Below, piece after piece: positions 1 to 13,758 of a DNA stretch of 64,000 nucleotides. The notes under the pieces were generated by a model that was given only the letters and a program-made list of their open reading frames with translations, had not been told where the DNA came from and searched no databases. The translations under genes were made by a program, and so were the position numbers. Within the stretch, counting starts at the first letter, position 1. Each line of letters begins with the position of its first letter. The DNA lies in NCBI GenBank assembly GCA_026027325.1, contig JAMSLZ010000002.1, positions 1,240,001 through 1,304,000 of the forward strand, read 5' to 3'. Source of the stretch: Actinomucor elegans. Lineage: Eukaryota; Mucoromycota; Mucoromycetes; Mucorales; Mucoraceae.

Positions 1-2
1 CT

Positions 3-446
3 CCGTGATGGCGTCTGCTCCACGACAAGATTGGTTATCGATCTCGAGTGAATTGCTGGTCTCTTCAGCAGTTTCCCTTTCCTTTCTGTGTTCTTTGCGG
101 TGCTGTTGAAAATATATATCATTTTGCAGTCGATTGTACGCACAAGTCAGATTTCTGGTGTCAGGCTCTTGGCTTCCATTCGTTGCATGAAAACTTTCCT
201 TCTGATGCGAACACCTGGGCTGCTCTGGTCTTTCTATGTAGCCTAGATCGCAAACCTCTGGATACGAATGTGCACTCCATTTTTGACACCTTATGGGTTG
301 TACATTGATGATATGTTGTTCATGATGGTACTTGGTCCTCAACTTGGGGTTTTAACTCATTCAAGACAGATACCATTTTAGTTATCACAATTTTTTTAGA
401 AAGTATATTTCCTGACGAATCTACTAGCACAACTCTATCTAATTAG
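3..446 (+). pseudogene. Non-LTR retrotransposon 3' end, decayed (zf-RVT region)
   Basis: Frame +3 reads as the C-terminal end of a LINE-type reverse transcriptase. A Trp-Arg-Leu-Leu-His segment is followed by a C-x2-C-x7-H-x4-C zinc-binding module (CVLCG ... H ... C), the zf-RVT pattern that follows RT in plant and fungal LINEs. The frame is interrupted by TGA at 6-8 and by two adjacent TGA codons at 306-311. It otherwise stays readable to a TAG at 444-446. The upstream part lies outside the window. The element is 5'-incomplete and inactive. No poly-A tail or target-site duplication is visible. Confidence 0.6.
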
Positions 447-3400
447 CAATTGTAATTTAGCTTAGTATAGCTACCTTAAAATCAACAAATTACTTTTTTT
501 TTTAAATTTATACCATGACTTGGATGCTTTATTATCAAAGTAAATATGATGTTTATTTGAGAACTTGTTCACAAGTTAAATTTATGTCGTTAAAGAATGT
601 TACCACGAAAATGATTTTTTCCATGCTCCACAAAAAGAAACTACCTTCTTTAGAGGAAGCAAAGACATTCCATATTGCACCAGGTCTACTCGAAGCTAGT
701 TCAACTAAAGGATAAATCATGTTTTAAGCATCTAGCTACGAGAAATATTATTTGATAGGGTAAACAGAAGGCCGTAGAATGGACATCATACTGAAGTAAC
801 ATGTAACCAGCTACGTTTAAGTTTCGTAAAGACGACGGACATTAATAATAGCATACATCTACTAGTAAATAATAACAGTTTAAATTCATAACAGGAATAG
901 TGCAGTGGATATCCTAGGAAAATGGATTATCTTACTGATCCATACGTTTTTGCATTTCTTGCTCTGTAATAATAACAATCTTTCATATAAAACTTCACGT
1001 CACTCATTTCCCTGTTTTTGGTCATTATCAACTGTTGTAAATCTAGGGCTGCGTTCTTATCTGGCTATATACTACATTTGAATATATTTTTTTTTGGTGA
1101 TTTTAATAGAGAATACATGAAGTATTCTCCTAAAGTTTTTCATTTGAGCCCAGTTGGGTTTTGCTGGGGTTGGCGTGACCTAGATATCATGAAGCGACAA
1201 ATGGGATTTGGAAATTGGCATTAGAATACATGCATTGATGAGCTAGCTTTTAATGATCTCTAGATCACTCTGCAGTAAATATAGCTCATTTACCAGTGCA
1301 AATATAGGAGCAATGGCCTATTCTAAATGTGGAAGGGGTACATCATAGCACATATCATTTGAAAAAGATTGTCAAGGTTAACCTTGCTGATATTATAATA
1401 TGTCTATAAGCTTTTCGATGATCATATAAATGATCCCTCCTATAGATACATTTTATAATATAGATACGAATTCATGAAGTATTTAATATATTACACGAGA
1501 GCGAAAAGTGATCTTTGTTGTTCCCACCCTCCTCTTCCCTTATTACTATTACTTACTCTACATCTCACAAATGAAGATAAAGTATTTAGAATAAGAAAAA
1601 TTTCAATTTATATACGTAGTACAAGTTCGAATTTACAATAAAAGATAGATAACAACAAAGATCACCAAGCTCAAAGTATAATAGGATACTATGCAGACAA
1701 AGCGCTCGTATATTGCTATGGAATGATAATACAGCGCTATAAAGGGTACATATTATTATATACATCTTGAAGTCTATATTATTATTATTTTAAATAAATC
1801 ACTCAAAGAGGAAAGTTTTGAAAAAATCTACTACTATACGTCTTTTTTTTTAACGACAATTTGTAAAGTCAACCATTCTAAAGGAAATGATACAAAACGC
1901 TAAATGAAATAAATTGATAAGTTAGCTATTATTTAGTAAGAGTCTTTATTTATAGGTTGTTATCTCAACAAACCCTTATATATAAGATATATGTCTTATT
2001 AAATACCTGCATATAGCTTAGGTGTGTATTATTGCAATGTCAATATGGGCAAATACTTTTCTCAGTAAATTCATTGCTGTAAATAAATCTTGTTTGTTAC
2101 ATGAATTATGGATTACATTGAGTGTAATTTCTCTTTCATTGTATACGACTTTATTTGTGTTGTATTCATTTTCAAATTTTGGCTAGATTTAAGAAAAAAA
2201 AATAATGATAATTTTCCCTTATTAAAAGGTCAGAAAAACGAAAACAAGCCTTTCTCTATAAAAGAAAGAAAAATTAAACGATAGCCTTATCCCCCTTGTA
2301 GGAAAAGAAAAGAATATACCATTTCTCTTTTTAAAGACAAGAAAAGCAAATGTCTTTTCTAGCCTAAAAAGGGCACAAGAAACCAAAACACCTTCTAGGC
2401 CAGTTAATTGGCCAAGTAAATTCAATAACGAAAGAAGCCAACCAAAGCCAGTAATTGTTTATTCAGACAGTTAACCTAATCTAAGGGTCTACCCTTTTTT
2501 TTTTTGATAACAAAGCAAAAGAGAAGAGGAAAATAGGGTTCTGTTTATACTTCTTTGAAAGTCATTTTTCAATCACTTATGCGGTAGTAGAAGCCACCAC
2601 AGTACTGTCAGATGAAAATTTGTTCCATTATTTTTTTTAGCAAAAAAAAAAAGGAAATAAAAATAGCGTGGGGGTTAAGTATGTCAAAACTTTTGATAGC
2701 TTTTCGTGTAACATGTTTTGCATAGGTTACACGCTTGCTGTCGTACGCTTAATGTTTTTAGTTAATACTACCATATTTATCAATATAAATGTGATGCAGT
2801 TACAAGTTCTCAATACTTTAATTATTGGATATTTAGACATGAAAATAAAAAATATGAAATATGATTCCCCACCCCTCTTCCCTTTACTAACCTCGCTTAT
2901 AGAGATCAACTATAACATATCATATCATTCGAATTCCTTTTATTACTACTTTTCGCTGACTTTAAATAAAAAGAAGATAAAGCAATCATATTTCGACACT
3001 TGAATTTGAAATAGGTCTATAAAGAGGTTGTGTCCTTTATCAAAAGTAATGAACCACATACTATTTAAAGATAGTTTATGTCAAGAATAAACTGAATAAA
3101 TAGGATTTATTTTGTTATATTTCTACTATTCACCGTGTTGATGATTAAAGAAAAAAGGAAAAACGATTACAAAAACTAATGGAAATCAATGTACAAAATA
3201 AAGTATCTGATAAAGCAATATATTAATTGTGATTTTCCTTCTTTTTAGGAGATACATACTTAAGGACAAAATCAAGCTTCTTCAATACATAAGCGTAGCT
3301 TGTTTTATTACTCAAACTAGATACAGAAAGCTTATAGTTTACCAATAATACTGCCGTTCGTCAATATTGCTATGCAGTTTGTCTTTATGAGCCTCAGTAT

Positions 3401-4878
3401 TTATGGCTATGTCTGCCCTCTAGTAAAAACTATTTAATTCATTAATTAATATCCACAAAAGGTAACACAACCCACGAATCTAAAGAAAATGATGATGTAT
3501 CGCCCTGACCAATGCGTGCTTGTTCATCCATTCAATATACAGCACCGGCAATATTAATTGTATCAAACGCGCGGGATGTCCAGCCTTTTTTTTTTAGTAC
3601 CATAAGGTTAAGGGATATCTTGTCTATATTATCAACAGATCAAGTGCCAGTTTAGTCTAATCCATTCTTCAGCAAATACAGTAGTATATATAATGAATTT
3701 TCTTCCAACAAGAATATAGGATCGGAAGTTTGAGCTATAACAAGCTTTTTAGATAAATAAAAAGTTCTTTTATTCTTTTACATATACTCTCGTTATTCAA
3801 ATATTTCATCAATATAACACTTGTAGATAGCACATATCTTAATTGTTGATTGCATACATTTGCTTTAAAACAGTAATACCGTGCTTTTTATTCACAGTTT
3901 TAGTATATATCTCAAGTTTTGGAGTTGATGGCACTGTTGATCCCACTTTTGGTGAACCAAACAAAACATCTAATAATCCTTGGTTCACAAGAATTTTATC
4001 ATTGGGGTTGAATTGGAGCTCCCAGAAATTCCATTTAATTCAGAATTGCTCTCAACACAGAGTACTAACTTGTTATTATTTAAAAATAAAGTCGTTGCTG
4101 TGGTTGGTTATACGCAAAAGGAGTACAACAACAAACAATAGTAGTTTATAACAGACATTGTGTTTTTTTTTCTATTCTTCAGGCGTCCAAACTCATTACT
4201 CTATGTATAGAACGCCAAAAAAGAGATATCTGAAAAATTAAACCCAAGGACACATCTCCAGATTCCTTTTCGAAAACTTCCAGTTTTGACATTATATTTT
4301 TTGACAGATTCTCGTTTTATGTCACATTTGGTGAGCAGCCTGTGTTTATAAGATGCCACTGAATTTATTAGATTATTTATTTAGTTCAAATACAACGATT
4401 GTATTTTGTTTTTAGTGATAGACATTTAGTTGCATATACCTACATACAAACCAGATCTAATCATCTATTTATTCCACAACTGATTTATATTTAATATGAT
4501 ATTTGATTAGTCAACTCGTCTTCAAATAAGCAGTTTTATTTGGTGAGCTTGGGATTGATTATCTTTGTTTCTGAATAATGGCCTACTATCTTTAAGAATC
4601 TATTAAAAAGCTATCATTACGTTAGTGTAATAATCGTGTGGTCGCGGTTGTATAATTAACTTACCTCTTAAAGAGGCTTGGTGAATCGAAGCATATAGAT
4701 GGCATTTGACTACAAATTGCACGTCTCTTCATTTCAAAATGATCATTTATCTTGTAAGTTTATTATCCTCGCCGGCTACGGGTTGTTCCACATTAATTTT
4801 AGCTTTGCAGCATTTGATCAGCGTAAAAGTACGTAGCAATTCCAATTAAAGATGCATATTACTCATCCACAGTGCTCA

Positions 4879-4915
<37 letters not shown>

Positions 4916-5239
4916 GAAAGTACACGCTACAAAGGGCTGCCAATGTTGAAAGACTAAGGCTTGCTGAATGCATACTTGACGAACTAGATACTTTCTAATC
5001 TCCTCCAGATTAAACACTTTAAATATCTTGTAGATTTGATTTCAAGTACAAAAAATGCCATGACATACAGCATTGCATCTATATTTTGAAACGCTCAATA
5101 GAGTTTAGGGAGCCCTCTCGTTCACTTGTACCACTTGTCGAGAATAACAAATAATTGTAGCAATTATTTTCCCATTGAGCGATGCTTTTTTCTAATAGAG
5201 ACGTTCAACTATTTTACTATTATCCAGCAGTCTCTGAAA
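447..5239. other. AT-rich intergenic region
   Basis: About 4.8 kb without a gene I can defend. Short open frames occur (for example 515-715, 1018-1224, 2668-3003 and 3843-4151) but have low-complexity composition and no family signature. A 32-base poly-T tract lies at 4883-4914. Several short homopolymer runs are present. The 300 bases before 5240 probably contain the promoter and 5' leader of the F-box gene, but no single element stands out. Confidence 0.5.
4883..4914. repeat. Poly-T tract (32 T)
   Basis: An uninterrupted run of 32 T lies about 325 bp upstream of the F-box start codon. Long dA:dT tracts exclude nucleosomes in fungal promoters. It could equally be the inverted poly-A tail of a decayed retroelement, but no flanking element was recognised. 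Confidence 0.7.
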
Positions 5240-7102
5240 ATGCCATTCGACAATCTCCCGAGTGAGATTTATTTGCGTATCTTTGAATATATCAACTATA
5301 GGCGAACTCTACTTGCTCTCATGTTAGTCTGTAGATCATGCCATTTATCAGCAAAAAGTTTATTCTATTCACAGATCGAATTAGTCAACAATCATCAATC
5401 GTTTTTGGCGTCATTAAACAGTCAACGAGACGAGAGAACAGCCCAAAGCATAAAGAAGCTCTATATTTCAACTTTTAGAGGCGCAGATCAAGAAGTTCAG
5501 AACTGGCAAGAGTTTAGTTTTGTCATCCAGCGCTTACCCAATCTGAATACTATTGAATTCGATGCAGATAATACGGATTGGTATCTTGATTTGATGACAG
5601 ATTATTTACCAGTTGAACACTTGAAAAAAATCAGACATGTCATTCACAACAGGCATAGCGTTCGGGAAACAAATCGGCGTCATTTTAAATTGATGTACAA
5701 GTTACGCGATACCATCACTCATCTCACAACGCAACAGTTTGAAAGCAAAAGCATAGTTCCTATTTTGCGAGATTTTAAAAGCCTGAAATATCTGGAAATA
5801 CGAAGCCTTTATTCTACATGGATGGAGTTCTTTACCATCCTTCAGCTATGCCCTCAACTACAAGAGCTAAGCTTAAGTTCGCTTTACAAGCCCCCTCCAC
5901 CATCATCATCTATAGAGCTTGTGGTCCACAACACAAACCTGAAGCGTCTAAGACTCGAATTTGGCGAGCTACCAGATTACTATGTCAAGTATATCGTTTC
6001 CTGTGTCCCTGCAGCAATTGATTGTTTTGAGCTTGGTACGAACATTGATGGCATTGACTGGTTGTTTTACGGACAAGATATAACATTGGTAAACCAATTT
6101 TGTGTACATTTGGGTACAATGAAAAACTTGGATCTAAAGCTTTATCGAAGAATACGAGAAAGAACACTCCCTGAGTTACAGCAACAACTCGCTAGAACTT
6201 GGCTTATCGTCAACAAGATTCGAGGAACCCATCGCCAAAAAAAGATGATTACCAGTGCTAATATAAAGCTCGTTTCCGATCCTGATGAGCTTGCAGTGGA
6301 GAATTACGGCTGTCATTTCTCCATTTCCGACAACAGGTATCTTAACTTTAGTGTAGCGTTTCCTGGTGTATTAGGAAGCGGTAGTTTTAGTTTGCAGGAT
6401 ATACCAATGCAAGACCTGGAAGACTTGGCTATGATACAAAGTGTCGAAATACATGATCAGAAATTACCTGAAGAAAGCGATAGTCTATTGCAATTCATGC
6501 AATACATGGTGAGACGTTGTACTCAGCTTGACCGCCTCTTTGTCTTGGCAGATAATGGTTCATGTTGCCTTATATTTGCTTCGGCTGCATTAACTCGCAC
6601 CTCACCACAAAGATACGTTACTACACCAACAGAAGATAATGTTCGATATGCATCTTATTCAGATATATTACTCAGTAATCACTTTTTACAGGCAACGTTG
6701 CAATTATTTCCCAATATCCAAACACTAAAACTTGACGGATGCGAATTTAAAGAACCTTACATTTCGATCGACCTCAGTCACCTTAAGCAATTGCATCGCC
6801 TTGAGCTCCGTCTCAAACACATTCACCAAAAGAATAACATGGTTTTCGTTGTAAAAATGAAAGAAGAGAAGCCTATAAACTACTGTTTTAAGAGAGCGGT
6901 CAAAATAGCAGGAGAGGGTCCACCTGAATGGGCATCATTGAACGATGAGACACGCGAGAAAGATGAATATATCTTGATCAATATATTGTGTTTCAAAGTC
7001 AATGAAGTGGAAATCCAATGGAGCTCTGCATATCAAACGCATCAAAGCAATGGTGACGCTTTTTACAAATATACTGTGTATCCATGGTCCAAATCTTACT
7101 AA
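5240..7102 (+). CDS. F-box protein, likely leucine-rich-repeat type
   Basis: Intronless, 620 aa from the ATG at 5240. An in-frame extension upstream to 5126 lacks a good start and is poorly protein-like; the F-box begins directly at the chosen Met. Residues about 2-45 form an F-box: a D-N-L-P-S-E-I motif, then I-F-E-Y-I, a conserved V-C-R-S-C, and an A-K-S-L-F-Y tail. This domain binds Skp1 and recruits substrates to an SCF ubiquitin ligase. The rest contains degenerate leucine-rich strands such as LKYLEIRSL, LQELSLSSL and LHRLELRLK. This is the architecture of the large, fast-evolving F-box/LRR family of Mucoromycota. Substrate unknown. AATAAA follows 10 bp after the stop codon. Neighbours give no functional hint. 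Confidence 0.8.
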   Translation: MPFDNLPSEIYLRIFEYINYRRTLLALMLVCRSCHLSAKSLFYSQIELVNNHQSFLASLNSQRDERTAQSIKKLYISTFRGADQEVQNWQEFSFVIQRLPNLNTIEFDADNTDWYLDLMTDYLPVEHLKKIRHVIHNRHSVRETNRRHFKLMYKLRDTITHLTTQQFESKSIVPILRDFKSLKYLEIRSLYSTWMEFFTILQLCPQLQELSLSSLYKPPPPSSSIELVVHNTNLKRLRLEFGELPDYYVKYIVSCVPAAIDCFELGTNIDGIDWLFYGQDITLVNQFCVHLGTMKNLDLKLYRRIRERTLPELQQQLARTWLIVNKIRGTHRQKKMITSANIKLVSDPDELAVENYGCHFSISDNRYLNFSVAFPGVLGSGSFSLQDIPMQDLEDLAMIQSVEIHDQKLPEESDSLLQFMQYMVRRCTQLDRLFVLADNGSCCLIFASAALTRTSPQRYVTTPTEDNVRYASYSDILLSNHFLQATLQLFPNIQTLKLDGCEFKEPYISIDLSHLKQLHRLELRLKHIHQKNNMVFVVKMKEEKPINYCFKRAVKIAGEGPPEWASLNDETREKDEYILINILCFKVNEVEIQWSSAYQTHQSNGDAFYKYTVYPWSKSY

Positions 7103-8199
7103 AGTGCTACCAATAAAGTTTGAGAATCATTAAACACCAGCTACCCAGAATCTGATATTACCTATTTATTTGAGCTCTCTTTGATTGTTTGGTCTATTTC
7201 GCCTATTGTTCCTGCATGACATTATCAATTTTAAAACCTGAGCTTCAGAAGAAGGTCTTCAGACTGGATGAACATAGAAATTAAAGCGTAGGCTTATTCT
7301 CTTATAAAAAAAAAAGAAACTTGTATTTCTCTAATTCCAGAGTTTGCTCTAATGAAAACAACCGACTTTTTCCACCTTTTTAGATACATCTATAGCTCGT
7401 GTTTTTAAAGGTACAAAAGTGTAAACACATGGAAATGGGGGCCTTGGAGTATAGCCTTGCATTTTTTCTTTTTTAGAAATCATATTCTTAACATAATCTA
7501 GACTTCTTACTCGATCTCGGTCTAATGTCGCATCTAATTAGCAGTTTTTATTCATAATAAACTATTGCATCTAATAGAATTGCCCATTTGACTAAAATAC
7601 TACGGACAAATTCTACTTTAGTGGATGATTGTAAAAAACATGCAATCTATATAGTTTAGCCTCAATGCCCTATCAATCTTTCGATCGATCCCAATCGAAT
7701 GTCTCATCAGATTAATAGTTTAAGCGAAGAATAAGTTACTAGATCTATTAAACTTTCAATTAAACTTTAAATGCATTGAATGTCTTGTACAGTTTGCTAA
7801 TGTAGCTTGATTGACAAAGTGACTGCCCTGTCTCTTTTACTAAACAAAAGGTCTCAGACTTCTTGGTTCAGTTATATGGCAAAAACATATTCTTAATCCG
7901 CCAGATCGAATTGAGAGCAGCACAAGACCTATTATGACATTTTTCTTGTCAAGCAGTTGGTAATAAGGTTATACAAATTGCCATTTATAATCAAAAAAGG
8001 TGACCATATCCTTAAAGCGCTGCAGGATCATCCCTGGGGCTTAAACTAAGGGCCGATTGGATCACATACCAATGCATTTTATTAGCTCAATATAGTTTTT
8101 CCATCGGTTAAAGTTAAAGTTACAGACGCCCCAGCTTTTGTCTATTTCTTCACATTCTAAGATGAGAGAGTATTGCAACATTTAAGCTATTAGTGGCAT

Positions 8200-8295
8200 A
8201 AGACACACAGAACAGAATCGCATGGTTTTAATACGAAACTTCGTAAAACGCTCAATGCGTTCGTATTGTAAAACCATATGATTTTCTTGTGTGAG
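8200..8295. repeat. Imperfect inverted repeat (about 38-bp arms)
   Basis: The left arm (about 8201-8237) and right arm (about 8260-8295) are near-perfect reverse complements around the motif ATGGTTTTA-ATACGAA / TTCGTATTGTAAAACCAT. The loop is about 22 bp. The similarity extends outward through ACACACAG / CTTGTGTG with small gaps. It could be a very short MITE or a transcribed hairpin. It lies 305-400 bp upstream of the MET17-like start codon. Confidence 0.55.
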
Positions 8296-8526
8296 TAACG
8301 AGGTTTTTTTTTTCTTGGTAACTAGAAAGAACCAATTGCTATATAAATAAATAATATGTTAAAGCCGGTATATAGATCTAATCAGTTTCATCAATCTTTG
8401 AGATTAGGCGAATAATAATGTGTTATGGTGGGAAAATGAAAATAGTGACTTGTTAGCCAATCATAAGCTAGAAATAAGCAATAGCGCCATAGATTCTGAT
8501 TTAAAGTAAATCACAGAATATTTGTT

Positions 8527-8590
8527 AGGCATATATATTCCAAACACACCCTGCTCCTCTTTTTCTTCTTCTTTATAAACCTCTTTATAG
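8527..8590 (+). promoter_or_regulatory. Probable core promoter of MET17-like gene
   Basis: A TATA-like stretch (CATATATATTCC, about 8530) is followed by a CT-rich tract (8551-8577) just before the ATG at 8600. This is the usual fungal arrangement. Assigned by position and composition only. Confidence 0.35.
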
Positions 8591-10300
<1,710 letters not shown>

Positions 10301-10448
10301 ACTAGTGCTCATCATCCAAGCCAAATTTCGTCATATCTATTCACCTTTTTTGTATTCCTGTATTTTAATATTCCGCTTCTAATAATAAAACCCACCTAGT
10401 GTTCCTCTCTTTTTCTTCCATTCTTTTAAACTTTTGTCGATTGAGAAG

Positions 10449-11961
10449 ATGCCAAAACCATCACCAAGGGCAGCCAAAATAGCAGGCATCATTTTACCTG
10501 TTGTAGTGTTTGGTTTATTGGGTTATACTTGGTATATATACATCTTCCGTATCTGTGGTAAGTTACTCTACGTTTATCCCGAGTTTAGCCTTTTCAACTG
10601 ACATATTTTGACCTGTAGCATACTTGTTAATTAATAAACCTCCTGATAATACAGCACAAGCAGGTAAATGTCAAACACTGAACTTCTTTTTTTTTTGGGT
10701 CAACTAACCAGTTGCTTTAGTGGTATTTATCATTATTGCTAGTTTCTTTTGGATTATGGCTTTACTGAGCTATATTCGAGTTCTTTTTACTTCACCAGGC
10801 AAGCCTCCTAATGTAAATTCATACTCATTTCTTTTATAGTTTCCCTAAATACCTTTTTATTCATCCCTGCAGGTCCATACACCGTCATTTTCCACCGAAG
10901 AATCAGGTTCAATTCCTCTCAACCTACCTCGATATTACTATTCACCCAAACTATTCAGTTGGCAATCAATGAACAGTCGATATATTGATGCCCAAGACAA
11001 AGCAGATGTTATGCCAGTGATATCTGTAAGCCGACAAGACGGTCAGCCCAAGTACTGCCATATGTGTAATTGTCACAAACCAGAGAGAGCGCATCATTGC
11101 AAAGAGTGTAACGCATGCGTACTTAAAATGGATCAGTAAGTGACACAAACACTGGTAAAACCATAGTAAGGTGACCTTTATATGCTAGTCATTGTCCTTG
11201 GGTCAGTGGCTGTGTTGGATTTAGAAACTACAAGTTCTTTTTTCTGTTTGTACTGTATACTGGCTGTTATGGATTATGGGTATTTGTGAGTTCTTTACCT
11301 TTAGTAATCAAGGGCGTCAAAGATATGGTAAGACTAGTGGTTGTCTGTACAAGATATAGTATTGTAAATGCTCTTTATTATTATAGAATGCTGATTTAGA
11401 CCCCCAGTGGATTGTGCTAATCATCATGTAAGGTATTGCCCACTACCATATTATATATCAACTCACTCTATTCGCAGTGCTTTCGTATTTGGATTAACTG
11501 TGTGTGGTTTTGCCGGAGTACACGCTTACTATATATTGAGAAATGAGACTACGATCGAGCATTTAGCAGATAGACCCAATGAAATACGAGTAGATTTTGA
11601 CATGACAGGAAACAACTTTGAAGTAGTTTCCGTTCCTGTCGACCATAATTTGTGGGAGCGCAAGAAAGTGGAAAACTGGACAGCTGTTATGGGTAGCAAC
11701 CCCTTGGGTTGGTTTTGTAAGTACATTTAGAACTACATTGGTTGTTTGCGAGACTCATAGTCATTGCTAGTGCCTATTCGTCGAGGATTGGGGAATGGAT
11801 TTGTGTTTCCATACAATGATTACATGTTTAGTAATATTGTTGATAGAGCAATTCAACAGAGACGCGCTATGGATGTCACTCATTATGATCAATCAGCAGC
11901 AACGGCGGATTACGAACCAGAAAGGCTTTCTTCTATTGAAAGCACTACGCATATGACATAA
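10449..11961 (+). CDS. DHHC protein S-palmitoyltransferase, 8 exons, 375 aa
   Basis: Integral membrane enzyme that transfers palmitate to cysteines of target proteins. Exons: 10449-10557, 10619-10663, 10712-10812, 10873-11135, 11189-11327, 11387-11427, 11478-11716, 11771-11961. Residues about 11-33 and 38-66 form two membrane segments. A cysteine-rich domain follows, with CHMCNCHKPERAHHC and CNACVLKMDHHCPW; the catalytic DHHC is at residues 172-175, split by the intron at 11136-11188. Two further membrane segments follow (FFFLFVLYTG... and IVLIIIAFVFGLTV...), giving the four-helix layout of the Pfa3/Swf1/ZDHHC families. The C-terminal half has the conserved NPLGWFLPI motif. It lies 148 bp downstream of the MET17-like gene, same strand, and is independent in function. 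Which yeast paralogue it matches (Pfa3, Pfa4) is not decided. Confidence 0.92.
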
Positions 11962-13758
11962 AATGCACCATTATACTTGTACTATTTCCTTGTTTAATAC
12001 ATACCTTTTCTCTCTTTTTTGTATATATCCACTACTAGCACTATAATAAACGAGTTGTCTCTTTGGTATACACTCTAAAAGTTTAAGCCACACCAATTAG
12101 CACTTGCATGATATCTGGTTATTTTAATTTCTATCACCAAAGACACTACAACAGTAGGTGTTATATCTGATACTAAAGACGCATGCTATGATAGTAAAAG
12201 TAGTAATAAAAGAGTAGACAAAAAGGTATGAAGTCAACCATTCTAGAAATATAGCTCACATGCTATATTATAGGGCATAGTCACCTTGAATAAGCATATT
12301 GATCGATTGTCAACATCTCGATAAAAGTTTATAGATAAGCATCGCATTTTGAATTTTAATTATGCACGTTTTGTTAAACATTGTTTTTATTGTATAACAG
12401 ATTAAGCACTTGAAAATAGCTCCGAGAGAGACATGTATTTCAGCTTTGTTAGTCTTCTTCGGTAAACTAATTGAAGATGTTTGTGTTAACTCGAATTTAT
12501 AATATCCACCTGTCTAGTCGTTCATAAGCTAATATAATGTATCTATATACATTTTATAGCTCTCATTCCACTTTATAAAGGTAGTAGATCAATAAAAGAA
12601 GGTTATTTCATTGCTGTTCCTATGGATAATTTCCTTTGATATGGGGCATCAATGAAGCTAGTGTATATGTACATATCTTTTTGAAGAGGGTTTATTTTAT
12701 AATTGGTTCAAATGCATTCAAGTTTAAAAAGTATTCAAAGCTAGTAGTGATCTATTCATTTTTAAAATCTCTGAGTGTCTTTTGATCATTTATTACTGTC
12801 ATAGTGCACTAGTTTTATTAGCCATCAGAGATTCACAATCGAGGCCATGGTTCATGGTAATTCATTATCATTATAGAAGCGTATGAAAATCGACAATAAA
12901 CTGAGGTGAACTCCCTATTCCCGGGAAATATATAATACAAATAAAGCCTTTCTTTTCTTCAAATAGCTCAACTTTCGTGCCCTTTATCAATGTATATAGC
13001 TGCAAATACCCTAAAAGGTATATTGTTGGGCTGTACAGAAAAAAATGGGACTTAAGTTAAATGTATACTTTAAGAGCTGCGTTTATGTCAACAATTAACA
13101 AAGGTATAATAGATGTAAATCACACATAGTTTGTAGAATCAAAAGGATTCTTTGGAATTAACATAACTTTCATAATTACAAAGTGACTTAAAATACTAAA
13201 CGTTTCAAAAAGTGTAGATTATTTCCACTGAGATCAATGGTTTATGCAAAATTCATACCCTTAGAAAAATAATTAAGTTCTCTGAATTTGCAGTAATATT
13301 TCAAAACTTATACCTATTTTTGCCAACTTTTATACTATGTATGTTTCTTATTTTAATATAAAATATTGGCAGCTTCGAGAATTGAGTAGAATGTACTAAT
13401 TGCTGCAAAAGACTTGTAATGATCTTGGTTCAATGTCACATTTGATTAGTACAATCCATACTTAAAATGAGCAGCTGGATCTACTAAAAATTGAAATTTA
13501 ACCATACCCCATTTGTGAATTTATGACACTTGGTGACCAAAAAGTCTTTGTATTTTGATTTAGGTATGTCACTATAGGTCAAATATCACTAGATCGAGAA
13601 TTAGTTTCATAGTATCACTGCTATTATGGTGCTTGTCAATTGTGGCGCACTCTACATTATGCAGTGTTACACAGATTGTCGTCAGGTAAATTTACTGATA
13701 GATACTTTATTCAGCCACAGTTGTATTTCATGTACCAAAAAAAAAAAGAACATATCAT
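11962..13758. other. Intergenic region, no gene seen
   Basis: About 1.8 kb of AT-rich DNA between two convergent genes. No supported ORF, tRNA or mobile element. It carries one copy of a 32-bp dispersed motif (13421-13452). The first 100 bp hold poly-A-signal-like sequence for the palmitoyltransferase (AATAAA at about 12046). Confidence 0.5.

Noticed and set aside
1018..1224. Short ORF with a GDFN tetrapeptide, suggesting a LINE endonuclease
   Set aside because: Only four residues match; no other endonuclease motif before or after.
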